DNA of 64,000 nt from Pseudomonas laurylsulfativorans. GTDB lineage: Bacteria; Pseudomonadota; Gammaproteobacteria; Pseudomonadales; Pseudomonadaceae. Below are positions 25,707-34,740 of the stretch, one piece after another. The notes below the pieces were generated by a model. That model saw nothing but the letters and a program-made list of their open reading frames with translations, searched no databases and had not been told where the DNA came from. Within the stretch, counting starts at the first letter, position 1. Each line of letters opens with the position of its first letter. The stretch is from contig NZ_MUJK01000003.1 of assembly GCF_002906155.1 (NCBI RefSeq), positions 62,001 through 126,000 of the forward strand, given 5' to 3'. A program made the translations under genes and the position numbers.

Positions 25707-26849
25707 ATGGCAGTCAAAGTCCTGGTGGTGGACGATTCGGGGTTTTTCCGCCGCCGCGTCTCGGAAATTCTTTCAGCGGATTCCAATATCCAGGTCGTCG
25801 GCACGGCGACCAACGGCAAAGAGGCGATCGATCAGGCGCTGGCCCTCAAGCCAGACGTGATCACCATGGACTACGAGATGCCGATGATGGACGGCATCAC
25901 CGCCGTGCGGCACATCATGCAACGCTGCCCGACCCCGGTCCTGATGTTCTCCTCGCTGACCCACGAAGGCGCCCGGGTCACCCTCGATGCGCTGGATGCC
26001 GGCGCGGTGGACTTCCTGCCGAAGAACTTCGAAGACATCTCGCGCAACCCCGAGAAGGTCAAGCAAATGCTGTGCGAGAAGATCCTGAGCATCTCGCGCA
26101 GTAATCGTCGTGTCAGTCACTACAGCGCCCCGGCGCCTATCGCTGCGCCAGCCCCGACGCCTGCACCTTCGAGCATTGGCAGTTACGGCGGCACTTACGG
26201 CAGCGGTGCGCCCGTGCGTCCGGCACCGGCACCGATCCCTGCACGTACGCATGCGGCCAGCCCGTCGTCTCCTGCGCCAAAACGCAAAAACTACAAGCTG
26301 GTGGCCATTGGTACGTCCACCGGCGGCCCGGTCGCCCTGCAGCGGGTCCTGACCCAGTTGCCGGCCAACTTCCCGGCGCCGATCTTGCTGGTTCAACACA
26401 TGCCGGCGGCCTTCACCAAGGCCTTCGCCGAACGCCTGGACAAGCTCTGCCGCATCAGCGTCAAGGAAGCCGAGGATGGCGACATCCTGCGTCCTGGCCT
26501 GGCGCTGTTGGCCCCGGGCGGTAAGCAGATGATGATCGATGGCCGTGGGGCGGTGAAAATCCTCCCGGGTGACGAGCGTCTGAACTACAAGCCGTGCGTG
26601 GACATCACCTTCGGTTCGGCAGCCAAGTCCTACGGCGACAAAGTTCTGGCGGTCGTCCTGACCGGCATGGGCGCCGACGGTCGTGAAGGCGCGCGCCTGC
26701 TCAAGCAGGGCGGCAGTTCGATCTGGGCACAGGACGAAGCCAGTTGCGTGATCTACGGCATGCCAATGGCCATTGTCAAAGCTGAACTCGCCGACGCGGT
26801 GTACAGCCTCGACGACATCGGCAAGCACTTGGTCGAGGCTTGCATCTGA
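25707..26849 (+). CDS. cheB: CheB, chemotaxis glutamate methylesterase
   Basis: A 380-residue two-domain enzyme. The receiver domain (about 1-125) has its phospho-acceptor in [14 protein letters not shown] Pro/Ala-rich linker (about 140-195) leads to the methylesterase domain with catalytic Ser in AIGTSTGGP, His in [10 protein letters not shown] and Asp in [11 protein letters not shown]. It removes methyl or amide groups from chemoreceptors for adaptation. The ATG at 25707 has GGAG upstream. Its TGA overlaps the motC ATG by 1 base. Confidence 0.96.
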   Translation: MAVKVLVVDDSGFFRRRVSEILSADSNIQVVGTATNGKEAIDQALALKPDVITMDYEMPMMDGITAVRHIMQRCPTPVLMFSSLTHEGARVTLDALDAGAVDFLPKNFEDISRNPEKVKQMLCEKILSISRSNRRVSHYSAPAPIAAPAPTPAPSSIGSYGGTYGSGAPVRPAPAPIPARTHAASPSSPAPKRKNYKLVAIGTSTGGPVALQRVLTQLPANFPAPILLVQHMPAAFTKAFAERLDKLCRISVKEAEDGDILRPGLALLAPGGKQMMIDGRGAVKILPGDERLNYKPCVDITFGSAAKSYGDKVLAVVLTGMGADGREGARLLKQGGSSIWAQDEASCVIYGMPMAIVKAELADAVYSLDDIGKHLVEACI

Positions 26850-27589
26850 TGGATGTTCTAAGCCTGATCGGCATCATCATGGCGTTCGTCGCTATCATTG
26901 GCGGCAACTACCTTGAAGGCGGTCACCTCGGCGCCCTGGCCAACGGCCCGGCAGCGCTGATCGTGCTCGGCGGCACCATTGGCGCCGCGCTGCTGCAATC
27001 GCCGATGAGTGCCTTCAAGCGCGCCATGCAGATCCTCACCTGGATCCTGTTCCCGCCTCGCGTTGACCTGGCCGGTGGCATCGACCGCGTGGTGAACTGG
27101 AGCCTGACGGCGCGCAAGGAAGGCCTGCTGGGCCTTGAAGGCATTGCCGATGCCGAGCCCGACAACTATGCGCGAAAAGGCCTGCAACTGCTGGTCGACG
27201 GCGCCGAGCCGGAGGCGATCCGCAGCATTCTGGAAGTGGATTTCTACACCCAGGAAAGCCGCGATGTCGAAGCGGCCAAGGTCTTCGAAAGCATGGGCGG
27301 TTACGCGCCGACCATCGGCATCATCGGTGCGGTCATGGGCCTGATTCACGTCATGGGCAACCTCGGTGATCCGTCGCAACTGGGTAACGGCATCGCCGTG
27401 GCCTTCGTCGCCACCATCTACGGCGTGGCCAGCGCCAACCTGGTGCTGCTGCCGATTGCCGCCAAACTCAAATCCATCGCGCTGCGCCAGTCGCGTTATC
27501 GCGAAATGTTGCTGGAAGGACTTCTGTCGATCGCCGAGGGTGAAAACCCACGCTCCATTGAGTTGAAGCTCCAGGGCTTCATGGATTGA
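26849..27589 (+). CDS. motC: MotC, MotA-family stator protein
   Basis: A 246-residue inner-membrane protein with four hydrophobic segments (IIMAFVAIIGGNYLEGG at the start, then ALIVLGGTIGAALL, and YAPTIGIIGAVMGLIHVMGN with the next segment VAFVATIYGVASANLVLLP). It forms the proton channel with MotD. In Pseudomonas MotCD is the second stator set beside MotAB and is important for swarming. It lies in the chemotaxis operon as expected, 15 bases before motD. Confidence 0.95.
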   Translation: MDVLSLIGIIMAFVAIIGGNYLEGGHLGALANGPAALIVLGGTIGAALLQSPMSAFKRAMQILTWILFPPRVDLAGGIDRVVNWSLTARKEGLLGLEGIADAEPDNYARKGLQLLVDGAEPEAIRSILEVDFYTQESRDVEAAKVFESMGGYAPTIGIIGAVMGLIHVMGNLGDPSQLGNGIAVAFVATIYGVASANLVLLPIAAKLKSIALRQSRYREMLLEGLLSIAEGENPRSIELKLQGFMD

Positions 27590-27604
27590 TGGGAGGCATG
27601 GATC

Positions 27605-28495
27605 ATGGCACGTCGTCGCCAGCATGATGAACACGTCAACCACGAACGCTGGCTGGTGTCCTACGCGGACTTCATCACGCTGCTGTTCGCGTTTTTCGTG
27701 GTGATGTACTCCATCTCTTCGATCAACGAAGGCAAGTACAAGGTCATTTCCGAGGCGCTGGTCGGGGTCTTTACCGACACCGATCGTTCGCTCAAGCCGA
27801 TCCCAATCGGTGACGAGCGGCCCAAGACCGTGACCCCGGCCAAGCCGCTGGTCAAGGACAGTGACCAGGTCGATGCCGGTGTCTCCGGCGCCAGCGACCC
27901 ACTCAAAAGCATCGCCGATGACATCAGTGCGGCGTTTGGTGACCTGATCAGCTCCAACCAGATGACCGTGCGCGGCAACGAGTTGTGGGTCGAGATCGAG
28001 CTCAATTCCAGCCTGTTGTTCGGCAGCGGTGACGCCATGCCCAGCGACATCGCGTTCAACATCATCGATAAGGTCGCGGCGATCCTCAAGCCGTTCGACA
28101 ACCCGATCCATGTCGAAGGTTTTACTGACGATCAACCGATCCGCACCGCGCAGTACCCGACCAACTGGGAGCTGTCCTCCGCCCGCTCGGCCAGCATCGT
28201 GCGCATGTTGGCGATGCAGGGGGTGAACCCCGGTCGCCTGGCTTCGGTGGGCTATGGCGAGTTTCAGCCGGTGGCCAACAACGCCACCGCTGAAGGCCGC
28301 GCCCGTAACCGTCGCGTGGTGCTGGTGGTGTCGCGCAACCTCGATGTGCGCCGCAGCCTGACCGGCACTGGAACCGCTAATGCGCAACCGGATGCCGCCT
28401 TGAAGCGTGCTGGCACACAAACTGCACCGACCCCGGTCAAGTCGCCGGGACGAGAGAACGCCGTCAATTCTCCGTCACCCGCATTAACACGTTGA
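27605..28495 (+). CDS. motD: MotD, MotB-family stator protein
   Basis: A 296-residue protein. The N-terminal part has one membrane helix with the proton-binding Asp (VSYADFITLLFAFFVVMYS). A plug/linker follows, then an OmpA-type peptidoglycan-binding domain (VEGFTDDQPI, NWELSSARSASIVRML, ARNRRVVLVV) at about residues 130-250. The tail is Pro/Ala/Thr-rich. It pairs with MotC. Confidence 0.95.
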   Translation: MARRRQHDEHVNHERWLVSYADFITLLFAFFVVMYSISSINEGKYKVISEALVGVFTDTDRSLKPIPIGDERPKTVTPAKPLVKDSDQVDAGVSGASDPLKSIADDISAAFGDLISSNQMTVRGNELWVEIELNSSLLFGSGDAMPSDIAFNIIDKVAAILKPFDNPIHVEGFTDDQPIRTAQYPTNWELSSARSASIVRMLAMQGVNPGRLASVGYGEFQPVANNATAEGRARNRRVVLVVSRNLDVRRSLTGTGTANAQPDAALKRAGTQTAPTPVKSPGRENAVNSPSPALTR

Positions 28496-28538
28496 GCTAT
28501 TTCTCGGTCGATCCGTTCGGCCGGGAGGAACAATCCGA

Positions 28539-29327
28539 ATGAGAGTCTGGGCAGTCGCCAATCAAAAGGGTGGTGTCGGTAAAACCACTTCCTCCATCGC
28601 TTTAGCCGGGTTGCTGGCGGAGGCGGGCAAGCGCGTGGTCGTGGTCGACCTCGATCCCCACGGCTCCATGACCAGCTACTTCGGCTACGACCCCGATACC
28701 CTGGAACACAGCAACTACGACCTGTTTCTGCACAAGGGCAACGTGCCCCAGGGTTTGCCGGGCCAACTGCTGCTGTCGACCAGTGACGAGCGCATCTCCC
28801 TGCTGCCCTCCAGCACCGCGCTGGCCACCCTTGAGCGTCAGTCGCCGGGGCAGAGTGGCTTGGGCCTGGTGATTGCCAAGAGCCTGGCGCAACTTTGGCA
28901 GGACTTCGATTACGCGGTGATCGACAGCCCGCCATTGCTCGGCGTGCTGATGGTCAATGCCTTGGCGGCGAGCCAGCAACTGGTGATTCCGGTGCAGACC
29001 GAACACCTGGCGGTCAAGGGCCTCGAACGCATGGTCAACACCCTGGCGATGATCAACCGCTCACGCAAACAGGCATTGCCATTCACCATCGTGCCGACCC
29101 TGTTTGACCGACGCACCCAGGCGTCCCTGGGCACATTGCGCGTGCTGCGCGACAAATTCCCCGACGAAATCTGGCAAGGCTACATCCCGGTGGACACGCG
29201 CTTGCGCGATGCCAGCCGTGCCGGGCTGACGCCTTCGCAGTTCGACGGCAAGAGCCGTGGCGTTCTCGCTTACCGCGCATTGCTCAAGCATCTGCTGGCG
29301 GCACAACTTGTTGCGCAGGTGGCCTGA
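28539..29327 (+). CDS. parC: ParC-like MinD/ParA ATPase for polar chemotaxis arrays
   Basis: A 262-residue ParA-type ATPase: deviant Walker A NQKGGVGKTTSS near residue 7, VVVDLDPHGSM, and the Walker B region YAVIDSPPLLG. Genes of this type between motD and cheW encode ParC, which places chemosensory arrays at the cell pole together with ParP in Vibrio and Pseudomonas. The symbol is by synteny. A chromosome-partition role is unlikely because no parB or parS is present. Confidence 0.85.
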   Translation: MRVWAVANQKGGVGKTTSSIALAGLLAEAGKRVVVVDLDPHGSMTSYFGYDPDTLEHSNYDLFLHKGNVPQGLPGQLLLSTSDERISLLPSSTALATLERQSPGQSGLGLVIAKSLAQLWQDFDYAVIDSPPLLGVLMVNALAASQQLVIPVQTEHLAVKGLERMVNTLAMINRSRKQALPFTIVPTLFDRRTQASLGTLRVLRDKFPDEIWQGYIPVDTRLRDASRAGLTPSQFDGKSRGVLAYRALLKHLLAAQLVAQVA

Positions 29328-29341
29328 CATGACCCCGATCC

Positions 29342-29443
29342 CTGTAGGAGCGAGCATGCTCGCGATGGTCGTCAACGATGACGCGGGAAACCTGACACCC
29401 CGTGGCGCGCTCAGGTTCATCGCGAGCAAGCTCGCTCCTACAG
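29342..29443. repeat. REP pair (family A) inside the operon, between parC and parP
   Basis: Inverted REP arms (CTGTAGGAGCGAGCATGCTC and the complement) fill almost the whole gap, and the right edge lies directly before the parP ribosome binding site AGGTGAG. An element here could reduce read-through or protect the upstream mRNA. Confidence 0.85.
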
Positions 29444-29453
29444 GTGAGTGCGC

Positions 29454-30398
29454 ATGAACCGCCCATTGAAGACCACCTCGCGCCCGCAACTGGCGCTGCA
29501 GTCGTACCTGGATAGCCTGCTGCAGGAAGTGACTGAAGAGTTGACGCTGCCCGTAGAGGCAGTGGTCGAGGAGATCGCGGCCGAAGCCGTATTGGACGAA
29601 TTCCAGGCTGCGGTACTCGAAGAGCAGGCTCGCGATGCCCGCACAGCGACGGTCACAGCCGCCCCGGCATTGGTAGCGCCATCGACCAAGGCGCCCATTG
29701 CCGTGGCCGAAGCCCCAGCACCCATCATGGCGCCGGTGTCCTCCATCGCTCCGCTGCTTCAAGCGCTGGTGCCGCCACCGGTCGAGGTGCCGCCAGCACT
29801 GGAGCCCGCCGTCGTCGAGGCACAGCAGACACGGGTTCCGCCCGTCGTCGAAGTGCATCTGCCACCGAGCAATACGCCGCCACCGGTGGAAACCGATGGT
29901 CGTCCGTCCTGGGCTGCCGAACCTTTCGAGTGCCTGCTGTTCGATGTCGCCGGTTTGACCTTGGCGGTGCCGCTGGTGTGCCTGGGGTCGATCTATTCCC
30001 TGGCCGGTCACGAGCTGACGCCGCTGTTCGGCCAGCCCGAATGGTTCCTGGGCATCCTGCCGAGCCAGGCCGGCAACCTCAAGGTGCTCGATACCGCGCG
30101 TTGGGTCATGCCCGATCGCTACCGCGACGATTTCAAGCAGGGCCTGCAATACGTGATTTCGGTGCAAGGCTACGAGTGGGGGCTGGCGGTGCATCAGGTC
30201 AGCCGCTCGTTGCGCCTGGACCCGAATGAAATCAAATGGAGAAGTCACCGGGGTCAGCGGCCATGGCTTGCCGGCACGGTGATTGAACACATGTGCGCCT
30301 TGCTCGACGTCGCCTCGTTGGCGGAGTTGATCGCCAGTGGCGGGGCGAAGCACATGTCCGGCAGCAAGCCGAACCACAAACCGACAAAAATTAAATAA
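29454..30398 (+). CDS. parP: ParP-like CheW-domain protein
   Basis: A 314-residue protein with an Ala/Pro/Val-rich N-terminal two fifths (about 1-155) and a C-terminal CheW-like domain (FECLLFDVAGLTLAVPLVCL to end). ParP couples ParC to CheA and keeps kinases in polar arrays. The motif content and gene order parC-parP-cheW support the name. The start is ATG 29454, with AGGTGAG upstream; GTG 29448 is the in-frame alternative. It ends 73 bases before cheW. Confidence 0.82.
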   Translation: MNRPLKTTSRPQLALQSYLDSLLQEVTEELTLPVEAVVEEIAAEAVLDEFQAAVLEEQARDARTATVTAAPALVAPSTKAPIAVAEAPAPIMAPVSSIAPLLQALVPPPVEVPPALEPAVVEAQQTRVPPVVEVHLPPSNTPPPVETDGRPSWAAEPFECLLFDVAGLTLAVPLVCLGSIYSLAGHELTPLFGQPEWFLGILPSQAGNLKVLDTARWVMPDRYRDDFKQGLQYVISVQGYEWGLAVHQVSRSLRLDPNEIKWRSHRGQRPWLAGTVIEHMCALLDVASLAELIASGGAKHMSGSKPNHKPTKIK

Positions 30399-30471
30399 AC
30401 AACAGGCGACGCCACTCGATGGCGTTGCACGGAACACACACCGCCAGGGCGGTTTCTTGAGGGGTCAGGGT

Positions 30472-30957
30472 ATGAATGATAAGGCGACGGCGGCAAAAGG
30501 TTCCGAAGATCCGATCCTGCAATGGGTCACCTTCAAGCTGGACAACGAGACCTACGGCATCAACGTGATGCGCGTTCAGGAAGTCCTGCGTTACACCGAA
30601 ATCGCCCCGGTCCCGGGTGCGCCGAGCTACGTACTGGGCATCATCAACCTGCGCGGCAACGTCGTCACCGTGATCGACACTCGTCAGCGCTTCGGCCTGA
30701 TGAATGCCGAGATCAGCGACAACACCCGTATCGTCATCATCGAAGCCGACAAGCAGGTAGTCGGGATCATGGTCGACAGCGTGGCCGAAGTGGTTTACCT
30801 GCGTCAGTCGGAAATCGAAACCGCGCCGAACGTGGGTAACGAAGAGTCCGCCAAGTTCATTCAAGGCGTGTGCAACAAGAACAACGAATTGCTCATCCTG
30901 GTCGAGCTGGACAAGATGATGAGCGAAGAAGAATGGTCGGAACTGGAGAGTATCTGA
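30472..30957 (+). CDS. cheW: CheW, chemotaxis coupling protein
   Basis: A 161-residue single CheW domain (ILQWVTFKLDNETYGINVMR, VPGAPSYVLGIINLRGNVV, GIMVDSVAEVV, FIQGVCNKNNELLILVELDK). It links chemoreceptors to CheA. The start is ATG 30472 after GGGGTCAGGGT; upstream in-frame codons overlap parP in another frame. The stop is immediately followed by the TTG of the next gene. Confidence 0.96.
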   Translation: MNDKATAAKGSEDPILQWVTFKLDNETYGINVMRVQEVLRYTEIAPVPGAPSYVLGIINLRGNVVTVIDTRQRFGLMNAEISDNTRIVIIEADKQVVGIMVDSVAEVVYLRQSEIETAPNVGNEESAKFIQGVCNKNNELLILVELDKMMSEEEWSELESI

Positions 30958-31350
30958 TTGATTCTCGAGGTTGCGGTCATTGTCCTGTTCCTGTTCTGGG
31001 CAGGCACGCTGGCAATGTTCCTGGCGTACATTCGCGCCCAGAAGCAGATCGCAGCGCAACAGGCCAAGGGTGATGCGCTGCGTGACCAGCGCATCAAGGA
31101 CCTGGGCAAGCGTGTCGACGACTACCTGAATGGCAGCGTGCGCATGGGCGAAGACCTGCATGAACTGCGGGCGATCGTTGTGCCGTTGCCAGACAAACTC
31201 GCTCAGTTGGAACAACGCGACCCTACAAGCCTGTCGTTTGCCCAGGCGGCGCGACTGGTCGGGATGGGCGCCAGCGTCAACGAACTGACCCAGTCCTGCG
31301 GCTTGACCCAGGCTGAGGCGGAGTTGATGAGCAAGCTTCACAAGAACTGA
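30958..31350 (+). CDS. DUF2802 membrane-anchored protein at the end of the chemotaxis operon
   Basis: A 130-residue protein with an N-terminal membrane helix (VAVIVLFLFWAGTLAMFLAY), a charged coiled-coil-like segment and a C-terminal helix-turn-helix-like stretch (AARLVGMGASVNELTQSCGL). It matches the conserved Pseudomonas gene that follows cheW and is annotated DUF2802; the function is unknown. It starts with TTG directly at the cheW stop, with GGAG about 10 bases upstream. A cytoplasmic sensor or array accessory role is conceivable but unproven. Confidence 0.8.
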   Translation: MILEVAVIVLFLFWAGTLAMFLAYIRAQKQIAAQQAKGDALRDQRIKDLGKRVDDYLNGSVRMGEDLHELRAIVVPLPDKLAQLEQRDPTSLSFAQAARLVGMGASVNELTQSCGLTQAEAELMSKLHKN

Positions 31351-31353
31351 CAG

Positions 31354-31451
31354 CTGTAGGAGTTCGCTCGCGATGGGCGTTAACGATGACGCGGACCTCC
31401 TGGAGAAACGCGGCGCTCATACCTCCATCGCGAGCAAGCTCGCTCCTACAG
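31354..31451. repeat. REP pair (family A) after the chemotaxis operon
   Basis: Inverted arms CTGTAGGAGTTCGCTCGCGA (left, with a 6-base deletion in the loop) and CATCGCGAGCAAGCTCGCTC with CTACAG (right). A further lone arm, GTGCGAGCTTGCTCGCGATG, lies at 31498-31517, beside the flhX remnant. Confidence 0.8.
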
Positions 31452-31530
31452 TGGTTCTATGTCGGACACAGAACATGTGTTCACCGCAGATCACCTGTGC
31501 GAGCTTGCTCGCGATGGCGTCTTGGAATCC

Positions 31531-31800
31531 TCAGTAGTCATCCCCGCGTTCGGTAATGTCCTTCTCCGCAATCAGCCCATCCGGATTCTGCCCCGCCGTA
31601 AACTTCCCCTTCAAACTCCACGCAAACGCGATGATCTCGGCAATCGTCAGATACAGCTCCTGGAGAATGCTGTCCCCCAGTTCCATGAGCGCCAGCAGCC
31701 TCACCAGTTCGGCGTTTTCGTAGATCGGCACTTCGCAGTCGCGGACGATGCGCAGGATTTCTTCTGCCAGTTCTTCGACGCCCTTGGCGGTGAGTAGCGG
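31531..31800 (-). pseudogene. Truncated flhX copy (left border of the island)
   Basis: Read on the - strand, this encodes a protein closely similar to the C-terminal 85 or so residues of the intact gene at 35954-36283 (shared stretches such as DCEVPIYENAELVRLLA and ELYLTIAEIIAFAW). The first ~20 residues and the start codon are missing; upstream the frame runs into unrelated sequence and a stop. There are many scattered substitutions, so the copy is old or came from another strain. It forms the left direct repeat flanking the AT-rich island. A GTG could start a 66-residue product, but function is doubtful. Confidence 0.8.
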
Positions 31801-32152
31801 GACGGTTTGCCAAGTGATTGGGGGCTTTGATCAAAAGTAGTTAGCAGATGATTAATCGACTGGTAGATAAAACTCGCCACCCTGAGTGTTGCAGGATAAT
31901 TCGAGAAATTTTCTTCTTGTGGATATTAAGTCCTACTTTGAAAAAGACCTAAATAGACCGTCGCGGCCAACTAAGTCCTACGCGGTAAAGTATGATGTTT
32001 CCTACAGCTAAAGCTATTTTTCAACGACTTTTTTGTGCTGCCGATAATGGGTTTGTCGTTTGTGCGTTGACAAGTGTAAACATAATTCCTTAAGTTTGTT
32101 TTGTGTTCGAAAGTGGAGTGTTGAAGAAATAATCGATAAGAAGGACGGATTT
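31801..32152. other. AT-rich non-coding stretch at the left end of the island
   Basis: About 350 bases without a convincing gene, much richer in A and T than the flagellar DNA to the left. It contains a 10-base direct repeat TAAGTCCTAC at 31927-31936 and 31972-31981, and a TTGACA at 32067-32072 whose -10 partner is poor. It must hold the promoter for the proC-like gene. No integrase, transposase or inverted repeat end was recognised. Confidence 0.6.
32067..32095 (+). promoter_or_regulatory. Possible promoter of the island operon
   Basis: A perfect -35 hexamer TTGACA is followed after 17 bases by TTAAGT, a weak -10, about 60 bases before the proC-like start codon. The -35 match and position are the support; the -10 is poor. 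Confidence 0.3.
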
Positions 32153-32943
32153 ATGCAAAGAATTTATATTCTGGGCGCTGGGCATATGGGGGTGCAATAT
32201 TATTCGGGTTGAGAGGTAAGTATGGAGATAGCCATCTGAGGGTGGTTGAAACTAATTCAAGTCGAGCCGCATACCTCACGGCCTGCGGGTTCGAGGTAAG
32301 TGAACGGATTGAAAATATAGAATGCAATGATATCGTTATTTTAGCTGTCCCTCCTCAGCGATTTCAAACTGCAGTACGGGATAATCAGGTTCTGCTTTCT
32401 CATGAAGGCCCGGTCATATCCGTAATGGCTGGCGTTACGACGAAATCGATTTGCAGAACTTTAGGTCATCCACGACTAATTCGTTCGATTCCGAATACGG
32501 CATCAGAAGTGGGGGAAGGAATTACTATTTACTACGCTCCAGAAAATGCTGACAGTGATTTGCTTGTAACAGCACAGATGGTTTTCGGTGCGATCGGGAG
32601 CTATATAAAAGTTGATAATGAATGCTTGATTGACTCAGGCACTGCAGTCGCGGGCGGTGGCCCGGCACTGGTCGCTTATGTTGCTAGCGCATTACAGCAG
32701 TACGCGGAGAACGAGGGCTTTGACTCCGAGGTCGCTTGGAAAGTTTGTACGCAGTTGTTATACGGTACTTCAATGTTGATGAGGTCGACTGGAAAAACAT
32801 CAATGCAATTATGTAAAGAGGTGCAGACGGCTGGCGGTACAACTGAGCGTGCAATCCAGGTTTTCGAGCGTAATGACTTGAATGGGACTATTGCATTGGC
32901 TTTAACAGCTGCTGCTGAGAAGTCGGTAGAGTTGGGTGGGTAG
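32153..32943 (+). pseudogene. Pyrroline-5-carboxylate reductase-like gene with a frameshift
   Basis: The ATG at 32153, with AAGGACGGA upstream, begins MQRIYILGAGHMG, the Rossmann start of ProC. The frame then fails in a run of five G (32188-32192) and stops at 32210. Adding one G restores a continuous frame, GGAILFGLRGKYGDSHLRVV, to 32943, giving about 263 residues, the usual ProC length. Later motifs fit the family: RSIPNTASEVGEGIT, AVAGGGPALVAYVASAL, and VQTAGGTTERAI. ProC reduces a cyclic imine with NAD(P)H. This one diverges from housekeeping ProC, so the substrate may differ. The shift may be a real inactivation, slippage in a G tract, or a sequencing error. Confidence 0.8.
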
Positions 32944-32962
32944 TGCATTACAAGGGGGCATT

Positions 32963-33814
32963 ATGAGTAGTGAGAAACTGCCGTCAAAGTCTAAACGAGA
33001 CAGTGCCACGAGCATGGAGGCGGATTCATACAGTGTTTATTTTGGAATGGGTCACTGTTTCAATCTTATTGATGATCCCGGAGTTTTTAAAGTCAGTCTG
33101 GCCGGAATGGCGTTTGGGTCACTGTTGACGCGTTATCTAGATAAAAAATGCATTAATGCCAGGTTTTTGGATCTTGGGACCGGGAGTGGCGTGCATTCTT
33201 TTTTGCTGAAAGGTATGGGTGTCAAGTCAGTCACCGCGACTGATATCTCCAGGGAAGCAGTTTTCGTAGCGCGGAAGAATGAGTTATGTAATTTTGGAGT
33301 GAGTACTATTGAGTTTGCATTTGGTGATCTTTTTCAAGGGCTTCCAGATGCTTCAATAAAATACGATTATATTCTGTTTAATCCGCCTGGCTGGAGGACT
33401 CCTTCTACTTCCTTTCTAGAGGCATTCAAGAAGTCAGTTGGTGTGGCAGGGCTTCCAATTGATTCTATGTTTTATGGCGATAGAACGTTGGAGCGGTTTT
33501 TTGAAGAGTTGCCAGATCATTTGAGTGATGGTGGGACAGTTTTAATAGGGCTAAATTCATTGGTCGGTATTCGCCAGGTGATGAGCAGACTTCAAGAGTT
33601 GCATGCAGGGAAATATATGATCGATTGTAGGCTTTTGGAACGACATGATTTTCCATTGCTTTTTTATACGGAGGAATGGGCGCGGATACGAAATCTGTTG
33701 ATTGATGAAGTAATGAGTTGGGCAAGGAAGGGAGAAGCCTATTGCTGTATGCAGGAAGACGGTCAAGTAATATGGTCGTATGAGATAGTTGAATTAACTA
33801 TGTGGGAAAGGTAG
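32963..33814 (+). CDS. SAM-dependent methyltransferase, island gene
   Basis: A 283-residue class I methyltransferase. Motif I is FLDLGTGSGVHSFLLKGMG (about residues 68-86), motif II ATDISREAV, and motif IV YILFNPPGW. An NPP(Y/W) motif is usual in enzymes that methylate a nitrogen, such as the PrmC/HemK group, but the rest is not close to PrmC. The substrate is unknown; a small amine or amino acid is an inference from the neighbouring oxidase. The start is ATG 32963 after AAGGGGGCA, 19 bases after the proC-like gene. AT-rich with codon use unlike the flagellar genes. Confidence 0.78.
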   Translation: MSSEKLPSKSKRDSATSMEADSYSVYFGMGHCFNLIDDPGVFKVSLAGMAFGSLLTRYLDKKCINARFLDLGTGSGVHSFLLKGMGVKSVTATDISREAVFVARKNELCNFGVSTIEFAFGDLFQGLPDASIKYDYILFNPPGWRTPSTSFLEAFKKSVGVAGLPIDSMFYGDRTLERFFEELPDHLSDGGTVLIGLNSLVGIRQVMSRLQELHAGKYMIDCRLLERHDFPLLFYTEEWARIRNLLIDEVMSWARKGEAYCCMQEDGQVIWSYEIVELTMWER

Positions 33815-33819
33815 TAGGT

Positions 33820-34740
33820 ATGCTGCCTTTTAATACACATCGACATTTTTCTATCGGCGTGCTCAGTGGGGTATTGGCAAATACGCTATTGGGTCTGTCT
33901 TCGATTTTTTGGAAATATATTGGTTCTTTGAATGCAGTGGTGTTACTCAGCTATAGGGTCTATTTATCCTTTCTAACTGTATTTCTTGTCGTGTGGGCTG
34001 GTCGGGAGTTAAGACTGCTTTTTGCTCAGCTTAATGTTAAGTTGTTACTTTTACATGCGCTCGCAGCCATGCTGATAGCGATCAACTGGGGGACCTTCAT
34101 ATGGGCCTCTGTCCACGGGCGGGTACTTGAAAGCAGTCTCGGTTATTTGGTGGCGCCAATTTTAAGCATTGCGATTGGTCTCATTGTTTATAAAGAATCT
34201 GTCACTGTATTTAAAGTCATAGCCGTAGCGGTTATGCTGATTAGTGTGATGAGTCTTTTGGTGTTGAATGGCGATCTTGATGTGAGAGTTTACTTGGGTA
34301 TCGGTCTTGCTTGGGGTTTTTATTCGTGCTTGAAAAAAATGACCTCTTTGAGTGTGTTTAATGGTTTGTTGTTGGAGTCTCTTGTACTTTCCTTTTTATG
34401 TGCTTTGTTTTTTGTTTTTTCAGGCCTCAGTATGACGATTCCTGATGATTTTGGCTTGTGGCGTACGCTTCTGGTTTTTAGTTGTGGGGTAGTATCCATT
34501 ATTCCGTTGGCGTTGTTTTCGTTTTCGGCTAAAAGACTTTCTGTAATTTCTATGGGCTTATCGCAGTTTGTATTGCCAATCACGCAGTTTTTTGTGGCAA
34601 CGATAATTTACAAGCAAGCCGCTTCGCCAGTAACTATAGCGGCTCTTCTGGCTGTGATAGTTGGGTCGTTGTTAGTAGTGTTTGAACCTGTTCTAAGAAA
34701 GCAGTCTTGTTTTGGTGGAGGGGGGCGAGATGAAGTGTAA
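33820..34740 (+). CDS. RarD/EamA-type drug/metabolite permease, island gene
   Basis: A 306-residue protein with about ten hydrophobic segments, of the RarD type of DMT permease: SGVLANTLLGLSSIFWKYI at the start, then SYRVYLSFLTVFLVV, INWGTFIWASVHGRVLESSL and LSQFVLPITQFFVATIIY. These families often export amino acids or metabolites. ATG 33820 is preceded by GGTAGTAGG. GTG 33802, which would overlap the methyltransferase, is the alternative. It overlaps the next gene by 11 bases, so the four genes form one operon. Confidence 0.82.
   Translation: MLPFNTHRHFSIGVLSGVLANTLLGLSSIFWKYIGSLNAVVLLSYRVYLSFLTVFLVVWAGRELRLLFAQLNVKLLLLHALAAMLIAINWGTFIWASVHGRVLESSLGYLVAPILSIAIGLIVYKESVTVFKVIAVAVMLISVMSLLVLNGDLDVRVYLGIGLAWGFYSCLKKMTSLSVFNGLLLESLVLSFLCALFFVFSGLSMTIPDDFGLWRTLLVFSCGVVSIIPLALFSFSAKRLSVISMGLSQFVLPITQFFVATIIYKQAASPVTIAALLAVIVGSLLVVFEPVLRKQSCFGGGGRDEV

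Noticed and set aside
28539..29327. The ParA-like gene as a chromosome or plasmid partition locus
   Set aside because: There is no parB or parS, and the position between motD, a CheW-domain gene and cheW fits the polar chemotaxis ParC.
32209..32943. TTG 32209 as a true start of the proC-like gene
   Set aside because: It would omit the nucleotide-binding N-terminus, which is encoded just upstream in another frame with a good ribosome binding site; a frameshift explains the data better.
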